Assembly: GCA_035629775.1 (NCBI GenBank)
Contig: DASPHG010000026.1
Location: forward strand, 1 to 55,039
DNA length: 55,039 bases
Reading direction: 5' to 3'
Source: DASPHG01 sp035629775
GTDB taxonomy: Bacteria > Actinomycetota > Thermoleophilia > Solirubrobacterales > Thermoleophilaceae
This document shows positions 17,043 to 23,248 of this stretch, piece after piece. A program made the position numbers and the translations under genes. Below the pieces are notes generated by a model. It did no database searches, had not been told where the DNA came from, and saw nothing but the letters and a program-made list of their open reading frames with translations. Each line of letters starts with the position of its first letter. Positions within the stretch are counted from its first letter, which is position 1.

Positions 17043-18805
17043 AGCCCGGCCACCTCGCGCTCGACCGGGTTCTCGGTCAGGAAGACGGCGTCCGGCAGGC
17101 CCTTCTCGGCGATCTCGCGGTAGAGCGGGGATGACGTGAGGAGCTCCGCGTGCGTCCCGCGGGCCGCGACGCGCCCGCTCTCGAGCACCACGATCTCGTC
17201 GGCGAGCGAGATCGTGGACAGCCGGTGCGCGATCACGAACGTGGTTCGTCCCTCCATCACCTCGCGCAGCGCCTCCTTGATCCGCGACTCGGTGGTCGCG
17301 TCGACGCTCGAGGTCGCGTCGTCGAGGATCAGGATGCGCGGGTTCGCCACCAGCGCGCGCGCGATCGCCACCCGCTGGCGCTGGCCGCCCGAGAGCGTCA
17401 GCCCGCGCTCGCCCACGCGGGTGTCGTACCCGTCCGGCAGGTCGGCCACGAACTCGGCCAGCCCGGCGCGCGCCGCGGCGGCCATGACCTCCTCGTCGCT
17501 CGCGTCCGGGCGCGCGTAGGCGATGTTCTCGCGCAGGCTCGCCGAGAACAGGAAGGCGTCGTCGGAGACGAGCGCGATCTCGCGCCGAAGCGACGCCGGG
17601 TCGACGCGCGCGACGTCGGCGCCGTCGATCAACACCCGCCCCGCGACCGCGTCGTACAGCCGCGGGACCAGCGACGCCAGGGTGGTCTTGCCCGAGCCGG
17701 TCGCGCCGACGAGCGCGACCGTGCGGCCCGCGTCGACCTCGAAGTCGACGTCCCGCAGGACGGGCTCCGCGGCGCCCTCGTAGGCGAACGTCACATGGTC
17801 GAAGCGGACCGCTCCGCGCCCCTCGGGCAGCGGCGGCGCGCCGGCGGGCGTCGTCATGTGCGGCGCGCGATCGAGGATCTCGAACACGCGCGCACCGGAG
17901 GCGACGGCGCGCTGGGCCATCCCGAGCGCGATTCCGAGCATCCGCATGGGCGCCGTCAGCATCACGACGTAGCCGTAGAACGCGACGAACTCGCCGAGCG
18001 TGATCGAGCCGTTGATCGCCTGCCGTCCGCCGACCAAGAGCAACGCCGCCAGGCCGAGCTGGGGGAGGAACCCGATGAACGGGTTGTAGAAGGCGCGCAG
18101 GCGGGTCGAGACCATCGACTGGTCGAACACGCGCTGCACGGCGTGCTGGAAGCGCGCGAGTTGGCGCTCCTCCTGGGCGAACGCCTTCACCACGCGCACG
18201 CCGGAGACGTTCTCCTCGGCCTCGGCGGTCAGCTCGGCGATCCGCTGCTGCACCTCCTGGCTCGCGGGGCGGTTCAGCTTCCCGTAGCGGGTGGCGATCG
18301 CCACCACGAACGGGACCGGCGCGAGCGCGACCACGGCGAGGCTCGGGTTGACCGCGAGCATCACGCCCGCGGCGATCAGGATCGTGAGCGCGGACTGGAG
18401 GATGAACACGAGCCCGTAGCCGAGGAAGAACCGCACGGCCTGCAGGTCCACCGTCGACCGCGACATGAGCTGACCCGTCTGCTGCGAGTCGAAGAACCCG
18501 AGCTCGAGCGACTGGAGGTGCGCGTACATGCGGTTTCGGAGGTCGAACTCGACGCCAAGCGACACGCGGCCGGCCACCAGGCGGCGCGCGACGCTGAACC
18601 CGAGCCGCGCGACCCCGGCGCCCGCGATCGCCGCGGCGAGCGGCCACAGGTTCGCATCGCCCGCCCGGATCTCGTCGACCGTGCGCCCGACGAGGTAGGG
18701 GATCAGCACGCCCGCGCCCATCGCGACCGCCGCGAGCGCGAAGGAGGCGATCACGCCCCTGCGGTACGGCTTCAGGAACCCGAGCAGTCGCCAGAACGTC
18801 TTCAC
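17039..18805 (-). CDS. ABC exporter half-transporter, subunit with Asp in Walker B
   Basis: A 588-residue TMD-NBD half-transporter and partner of the next gene. The ATPase has Walker A GATGSGKTT, canonical signature LSGGQRQR, and Walker B ILILDDATSSVD, where Asp replaces the catalytic Glu. The GTG at 18805 is chosen because it opens the conserved VKTFWRLLGFLKPYRRG and lies 7 nt after TAAAGT with no Shine-Dalgarno sequence. The upstream frame stays open but is low-complexity and overlaps a divergent lipoprotein gene, so I treat it as non-coding. Confidence 0.92.
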   Translation of the reverse strand: MKTFWRLLGFLKPYRRGVIASFALAAVAMGAGVLIPYLVGRTVDEIRAGDANLWPLAAAIAGAGVARLGFSVARRLVAGRVSLGVEFDLRNRMYAHLQSLELGFFDSQQTGQLMSRSTVDLQAVRFFLGYGLVFILQSALTILIAAGVMLAVNPSLAVVALAPVPFVVAIATRYGKLNRPASQEVQQRIAELTAEAEENVSGVRVVKAFAQEERQLARFQHAVQRVFDQSMVSTRLRAFYNPFIGFLPQLGLAALLLVGGRQAINGSITLGEFVAFYGYVVMLTAPMRMLGIALGMAQRAVASGARVFEILDRAPHMTTPAGAPPLPEGRGAVRFDHVTFAYEGAAEPVLRDVDFEVDAGRTVALVGATGSGKTTLASLVPRLYDAVAGRVLIDGADVARVDPASLRREIALVSDDAFLFSASLRENIAYARPDASDEEVMAAAARAGLAEFVADLPDGYDTRVGERGLTLSGGQRQRVAIARALVANPRILILDDATSSVDATTESRIKEALREVMEGRTTFVIAHRLSTISLADEIVVLESGRVAARGTHAELLTSSPLYREIAEKGLPDAVFLTENPVEREVAGL

Positions 18806-18812
18806 CGGAGGT

Positions 18813-18818
18813 ACTTTA
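18813..18818 (-). promoter_or_regulatory. -10 element (leaderless) of ABC exporter operon
   Basis: TAAAGT on the minus strand ends 7 nt before the GTG at 18805. It lies in a 52-nt divergent promoter region. Confidence 0.5.
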
Positions 18819-18843
18819 CAAAGTGAAGTGAGCGGCGCTTGTA

Positions 18844-18849
18844 TAGGTT
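18844..18849 (+). promoter_or_regulatory. -10 element (leaderless) of small lipoprotein gene
   Basis: TAGGTT, preceded by TTGTA (possible extended -10), ends 8 nt before the ATG at 18858. Confidence 0.45.
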
Positions 18850-18857
18850 GCCGGGCG

Positions 18858-19091
18858 ATGCGCACCCGCTCCATCGCCATCGCACTCGCGAGCCTCGCCC
18901 TCGGCGGGCTGGCCGGCGTCGCCGCAGCGGGCTGCGGCGAGGATCGCGGCAGCGTCGAGGTGGAGGGCGGCACCACCGGCACCGGCACGGTGGGCACGAG
19001 CACGACCGGTACCGCGACGACCTCCACGACCGAGACGTCAACGACTGAGACGTCGACGACCGACACGTCGACGACCGGCAGCGGCTACTAG
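18858..19091 (+). CDS. small Thr/Ser-rich lipoprotein
   Basis: A 77-residue protein with an export signal ending VAAAGC, a plausible lipobox, so Cys23 may be lipidated. The mature chain is short and low-complexity, dominated by Thr, Ser and Gly with TSTTET-type repeats. That composition suggests a disordered, possibly glycosylated cell-surface tail. The ATG start is placed by the TAGGTT 8 nt upstream. It is divergent from the ABC exporter genes and overlaps the convergent ligD stop by 4 nt. No known family is recognised. Confidence 0.65.
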   Translation: MRTRSIAIALASLALGGLAGVAAAGCGEDRGSVEVEGGTTGTGTVGTSTTGTATTSTTETSTTETSTTDTSTTGSGY

Positions 19092-21319
19092 CCGGGCAGG
19101 CGCTGCTTCAGCGTCAGGACGGGCGCGAACAGGTCGCCGTCGCGTTCGACCCGCTCGAGCGCGTCGCTCCATTCGAACCTGAGCGCGTTCGGCTCGGCGA
19201 GCTCGTCCCAGGCCAGCGGCATCGAGACGGTCGGCCGCTCCTTGCCGCGCAGCGAGTACGCGCAGATCATGGACTTGGTGCTGTTGTTCTGGCCCCAGTC
19301 CACCAGCACCTTTCCCTCGCGCAGGGACTTGGTCATGCGCGATACCACCAGGTCCGGCATCCCACTCGCCATCGTCTCGGCGACCGCCTTCGCGAACGGC
19401 TTGGTCTCGTCGTATGTGACATCGGTGTTCAGCGGCACATAGACCTGTAGCCCCTTCCCGCCCGAGGTCTTCACGAAGCTCTCGAGGCCGAGCTGGGACA
19501 ACATGCCGCGCAGCGCCAGCGCTACCTCCGCGCACTCGGGGAGGCCGGCCGGCGCGCCGGGGTCCAGGTCGAAGACGAGGACGGTGGGCCGGTCGGGGCT
19601 CTGGGCGAGCGCGAGGTGGGGATGCAGCTCGATCGCCGCCTTGTTGGCGAACTCGAGCAGTGTGGGGAGGTCGTCGATCCGGTGGTCGCGCTCCCACCAC
19701 TTCTTCCCCTCGACGCCGCTCGGGTAGCGCTTGACCGACGCCGGACGCCCGTGGAGGTGGGGAAGGACGACCTCGCCCATCCGCTCGTAGTAGGCGATCA
19801 GCTTTCCCTTCGTGAAGCCGGTCAAGGGGAAGAGCACCTTGTCGACGTTCGTGCGGCGCACCTTGCGCGCCGGCTCCGGCGGCGGCGGCTCCTGCGCGGT
19901 CTCGCGCACCACCTGGTCCGCGGGCTTGTCGTCGCGGAGGCCCTTGTAGGAGGGGTGGCGGAGCATCCGCTCCTTCGTCCATTCGCCGAACTCGATCTCG
20001 GCCACGAGCCGCGGCTCCACGAAGCGCGCGTGCCGCTGGGGCTGCTTCCCGACGAACGGCGAGGAGTCGCGCGCGAGCGGCGCCAGGGTGCGCGCGAGCA
20101 TGTCGAGCTCCCTCTGGCCGAAGCCCGTGCCGACCTTGCCGGCGAAGCGAAACTCGCCGTCCTCCCAGTAGCCCATGAGCAGCGCCCCGATGTCGCCGCT
20201 CCGGCGGCCCTCGCCGGGCAGCCAGCCGCCGATGACCAGCTCCTGGCGCTGCTTCGTCTTGACCTTGATCCAGTGGTTCGCGCGCTTTCCGGGCTCGTAA
20301 GGGCAGTCGAGCCGCTTCGCCACGATGCCCTCGAGCCCGCGGGCGGCCGTAGCGGCCAAGAGGTCCGCGCCGCCGCCCACGCTGTTCTGCGGCGTCTGCC
20401 AGGCCGCGCCCTCGAGCCCGAGCTCCTCGAGCCGCGCGCGGCGCTCCGAGTAGGGCAGGTCCATCAGGGAGCGGCCGTCGAGATAGAGCAGGTCGAAGAG
20501 CACGTAGACGACCGGGGTGTCCTGCGCGCGCCGGCGGATCTGCGACTCGCCGGTCAGGTGCATCCGCTGCTGGAGCCGCTCGAAGCTTGGTCGCCCCTCG
20601 GCGTCGAAGGCCACGAGCTCGCCGTCGAGCACCGCGCTGTGCGAGCTGAGCGCCCTGTTGAGGGGGCGGACCTCGGGGTACTGCGCGGTGATGTCGTTCA
20701 GGTTGCGGCTCTCGAGCCGGAGCCTCCCCGGCTCCGAGTAGGCGACCGCCCGCACACCGTCCCACTTGATCTCGTAGGCCCAACCCGAATCGCCGGTCGG
20801 CAGGTCGCCGAGCCTGGCCATCATCGGCACGAGGTGCTCGGGCATCGGCTCGCGTGCCGGATCGGCCGCGGCGTCGATGCGGTGGATCAGCCAGTCCTTC
20901 TCGCTCTTGCCGGCCTGGAAGAGGGCGTAGCGGCCGCTCAGCCGTCCGCCGTGGAAGGTGAGGACGATCTTGCGCGGCTCCCACTTGTGCAGCTCGTAGG
21001 TGCCCGAGTCCCAGATCGTCATCTTCCCGGCGCCGTAGTTCCCCTCCGGGATCTCGCCGTGGAAGGTCAGGTACTCGAGCGGGTGGTCCTCCGTGTGGAC
21101 GGCCTTGCGGTTGTCCTCGGGGTCCTCGGGGATTCCGTTCGGCACCGCCCAGGACGCCAGCGCGCCCTCGTGCTCGAGCCGCAGGTCCCAGTGGAGCCGG
21201 GTCGCGTGGTGCTCCTGCACGACGAAGCGCGGGAGATCGCCGTCGCCCGATCCCTTGCCCGCGCCGGGCTCAGGCGTGCGGCCGAAGTCCCGCTTGCGCT
21301 CGTACTCGCGGAGGCTCAT
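19088..21319 (-). CDS. ligD: multifunctional DNA ligase LigD (phosphoesterase-ligase-polymerase)
   Basis: A 743-residue NHEJ enzyme with domain order PE-Lig-Pol, as in Pseudomonas rather than mycobacteria. The PE domain (~30-150) has QEHHATRLHWDLRLE and IPEGNYGAGK. The ATP-dependent ligase domain (~185-450) has the nucleotidyl-Lys motif KWDGVRA. The Pol domain (~475-743) has acidic metal ligands in LVFDLDPG. The usual His of the SGGKG(L/I)H motif reads Gln (SGGKGLQVYVPL). The ATG overlaps the stop of the glycosyltransferase upstream (ATGA). No Ku gene is visible in the window, so its partner must lie elsewhere. Confidence 0.95.
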   Translation of the reverse strand: MSLREYERKRDFGRTPEPGAGKGSGDGDLPRFVVQEHHATRLHWDLRLEHEGALASWAVPNGIPEDPEDNRKAVHTEDHPLEYLTFHGEIPEGNYGAGKMTIWDSGTYELHKWEPRKIVLTFHGGRLSGRYALFQAGKSEKDWLIHRIDAAADPAREPMPEHLVPMMARLGDLPTGDSGWAYEIKWDGVRAVAYSEPGRLRLESRNLNDITAQYPEVRPLNRALSSHSAVLDGELVAFDAEGRPSFERLQQRMHLTGESQIRRRAQDTPVVYVLFDLLYLDGRSLMDLPYSERRARLEELGLEGAAWQTPQNSVGGGADLLAATAARGLEGIVAKRLDCPYEPGKRANHWIKVKTKQRQELVIGGWLPGEGRRSGDIGALLMGYWEDGEFRFAGKVGTGFGQRELDMLARTLAPLARDSSPFVGKQPQRHARFVEPRLVAEIEFGEWTKERMLRHPSYKGLRDDKPADQVVRETAQEPPPPEPARKVRRTNVDKVLFPLTGFTKGKLIAYYERMGEVVLPHLHGRPASVKRYPSGVEGKKWWERDHRIDDLPTLLEFANKAAIELHPHLALAQSPDRPTVLVFDLDPGAPAGLPECAEVALALRGMLSQLGLESFVKTSGGKGLQVYVPLNTDVTYDETKPFAKAVAETMASGMPDLVVSRMTKSLREGKVLVDWGQNNSTKSMICAYSLRGKERPTVSMPLAWDELAEPNALRFEWSDALERVERDGDLFAPVLTLKQRLPG

Positions 21320-22329
21320 GCACTCTGGAGGATCTCCGCTATGCGGCTCGCCTGAACGCGCACGTCGTGTTTGGCGGCTGCTGCCCGCGCGGCGGGGTTG
21401 GGCGACGGTAGCCGCGCCAGTTCGCGCAGCCCGCGCTCGATCGCGCCGTCGGCGGTCGGGTCCACGAGGACCCCCGCCTCGGGCGGCACGAACTCGGGCG
21501 GCCCGCCGCGCGTGGTGGCCAGCACCGACCGCTCGCATGCCATCGCCTCGAGGATCGCCTGTCCGAATGCCTCGCCGTCCGTCGGCTGGCAGACGTAGTC
21601 GGCGGCCGCCATCCACTCGGCGATCTGCGCGTGCGAGACCGGCGGCCACAGCTTCACGCGCGGGCGGTCGCGGAGCTCGTCCCGCAGCGGGCCGGCCCCG
21701 ACGATCGCCAGGCTGCCCTCGTCAAGGCGCGTGAAGGCCTGCACCAGCGGCAGGACGTTCTTGCGCTCGTCGAGCGTTCCGACGAACAGGTAGTAGGGGC
21801 CCTCGCCCTCCCAGCCGACCCGGACGCGGCACTCGCGCCCGTCGCGGGCGCGGAACAGCTCCATGTCGACGCCGCAGTCGACCACGTCGATCTTGTCCGC
21901 GAGCTCGGGCAACTCGGCGACGAGACGCATCCGCAGCCAGTCGGAGACCGCGATCACCCGGCTGGCCCGTCGCGTCGCCCACCGCGTAAGGCGCTTTGCG
22001 AACGCGCTGCGCTCGACGTTGCCCACGTCGGTCCCGTGCGCGGTGAGCACGACGGGAGCCCCGGCCGCGCGGCCCGCGCGCACCGCCGCGGGCCCGGCGA
22101 ACGTGAGGAAGTGGCCGTAGACGACATCGGGCTCGAAGCGCCTGGCCGCGCGCTTTGCGTCGCGCGCGAGCCGCAGGTACTTCGCGCGGCGCTGCCCGCG
22201 CTTGTCGATCGCGACGACCTCCAGCTCGTGCCCCTGCTGCTCCAGCGCGCGGCAGACTTGCGCCACGAACGAGCCGAAGTCCGGCTCGGCCTCGCTCGGC
22301 CACATCTGGCTGACGACAAGAATCTTCAC
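21316..22329 (-). CDS. GT4-family glycosyltransferase
   Basis: A 337-residue GT-B fold glycosyltransferase. The N-terminal acceptor domain begins MKILVVSQMWPSEAEPDFGSFV. The donor domain has FVGTLDERKNVLPLVQAF and the EX7E motif (EAFGQAILE). It is a little shorter than typical GT4 enzymes but ends normally. It starts at GTG behind a GATAAT hexamer and overlaps ligD. It probably transfers a sugar from an NDP donor in the cytoplasm; the acceptor is unknown. The link to ligD looks positional only. Confidence 0.9.
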   Translation of the reverse strand: MKILVVSQMWPSEAEPDFGSFVAQVCRALEQQGHELEVVAIDKRGQRRAKYLRLARDAKRAARRFEPDVVYGHFLTFAGPAAVRAGRAAGAPVVLTAHGTDVGNVERSAFAKRLTRWATRRASRVIAVSDWLRMRLVAELPELADKIDVVDCGVDMELFRARDGRECRVRVGWEGEGPYYLFVGTLDERKNVLPLVQAFTRLDEGSLAIVGAGPLRDELRDRPRVKLWPPVSHAQIAEWMAAADYVCQPTDGEAFGQAILEAMACERSVLATTRGGPPEFVPPEAGVLVDPTADGAIERGLRELARLPSPNPAARAAAAKHDVRVQASRIAEILQSA

Positions 22330-22337
22330 CCGGCCGG

Positions 22338-22343
22338 ATTATC
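22338..22343 (-). promoter_or_regulatory. -10 element (leaderless) of glycosyltransferase-ligD operon
   Basis: GATAAT on the minus strand ends 8 nt before the GTG at 22329. It lies within a GGCCGGAT/ATCCGGCC dyad. Confidence 0.45.
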
Positions 22344-22442
22344 CGGCCCGAGGAGCTCGCGCTGGTTCCCGAGTGCGATCGCGGGCCTCAGGCCACCGTC
22401 GCATCGGCCGGCTGCGAAGGACCCCGGGCCACTGTGCCCTGC

Positions 22443-23090
22443 CTATGGCCTGAACTGAATCCCGTCGAGCGACAGGTACGTGGTGTAACTGGCGGGTTCC
22501 GGCTGGACAGTGCCGTCCGCGCTGATCTTCACCGCACCGAAGTCGCTCTCGGCTTCGCTGTTCCAGACCCCGAACCAATGGTCCCCGCCGGTCGGCCGGT
22601 AACCGGGAGGCAGTACGAAGGCGGCTGCAAAGGTCCCCTCGATGCTTCCTTGGAGATGGACGATTCCGGAGCGGTCCTTGTAGAACGCGGCGGGCGCGTA
22701 GCCGTTCCCGAAGTTGGCCCACCTAGGGTTCACCCCTGGCCCTTGGACGAGACAGAACTCTCCGGTCGCGGCCGGGCAGTTTCCGGTACCCGTGGGTTCC
22801 TTCACGAGCCGAATGGGCTCGGTCGGCGGGACGGCGGGGGGTATTTGACCAGCCTGGAAGTCCTGTTTCAGCAGCGTTCCGTCGAGCACCTTGTCGGTGC
22901 CGACCGAGTTCGTCCCGAGGTTGGCGCTCTTGACCGCGCCCTCCTTGACGTGGCGGCTGCGCACCGCGTCCTTCTTGATCTCGCCCGCGCCGATGGTGGC
23001 GGCCGCATAGGTCGTTCCCCCGAGCACGACGAACAGGCAAAGGGTGGAGACGACGTTCGCGTACGTCAGGTGCGGGCGAAGGCGGCGCAG
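22443..23090 (-). CDS. secreted protein of the 'LTYANVV..LGGTTYAA' family, CTG start
   Basis: A 215-residue protein if started at CTG 23090. Its N-terminus (LRRLRPHLTYANVVSTLCLF, then VVLGGTTYAA) matches the signal region of a large actinobacterial exported family. It continues into the characteristic IKKDAVRSRHVKEGAVKSANL spacer repeats and a C-terminal beta domain. No ATG, GTG or TTG precedes this region after the upstream stop; the first is GTG 23027 inside the signal helix. AAGGAG lies 5 nt before the CTG, which supports it. Function of the family is unknown. Confidence 0.75.
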   Translation of the reverse strand: MRRLRPHLTYANVVSTLCLFVVLGGTTYAAATIGAGEIKKDAVRSRHVKEGAVKSANLGTNSVGTDKVLDGTLLKQDFQAGQIPPAVPPTEPIRLVKEPTGTGNCPAATGEFCLVQGPGVNPRWANFGNGYAPAAFYKDRSGIVHLQGSIEGTFAAAFVLPPGYRPTGGDHWFGVWNSEAESDFGAVKISADGTVQPEPASYTTYLSLDGIQFRP

Positions 23091-23117
23091 GAGTTCTCCT
23101 TCGAAGGGTCAAGCCCG

Positions 23118-23125
23118 ACCCTATA
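23118..23125 (-). promoter_or_regulatory. -10 region of CTG-started secreted protein
   Basis: TATAGGGT on the minus strand. A start site about 7 nt downstream gives a roughly 20-nt leader that contains AAGGAG ahead of CTG 23090. Confidence 0.4.
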
Positions 23126-23158
23126 CCCGCTTGGGCTGGCGCGCCAGCGAGTGATAAA

Positions 23159-23232
23159 TAGCTGGGGGGAGACTCGAACTCCCGACCTCACGATTATGAG
23201 TCGTGCGCTCTAACCAGCTGAGCTACCCAGCC
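23159..23232 (-). tRNA. tRNA-Met (anticodon CAU), elongator type
   Basis: Complete cloverleaf on the minus strand. Acceptor GGCTGGG pairs with CCCAGCT (one G-U end pair) with discriminator A. The D arm is GCTCAGCTGGTTAGAGC. The anticodon stem CACGA/TCGTG encloses CTCATAA. The T stem GGGAG/CTCCC encloses TTCGAGT. The body resembles elongator tRNA-Met; tRNA-Ile2 (lysidine) cannot be fully excluded. CCA is not encoded. Confidence 0.92.
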
Positions 23233-23248
23233 AGGATCGCCACGCAGC

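Noticed and set aside
17043..18647. Upstream extension of the downstream ABC half-transporter frame into a single 1129-codon protein
   Set aside because: The extension is the out-of-frame shadow of the other half-transporter. The GTG at 17042 overlapping the TGA gives a normal-length protein.
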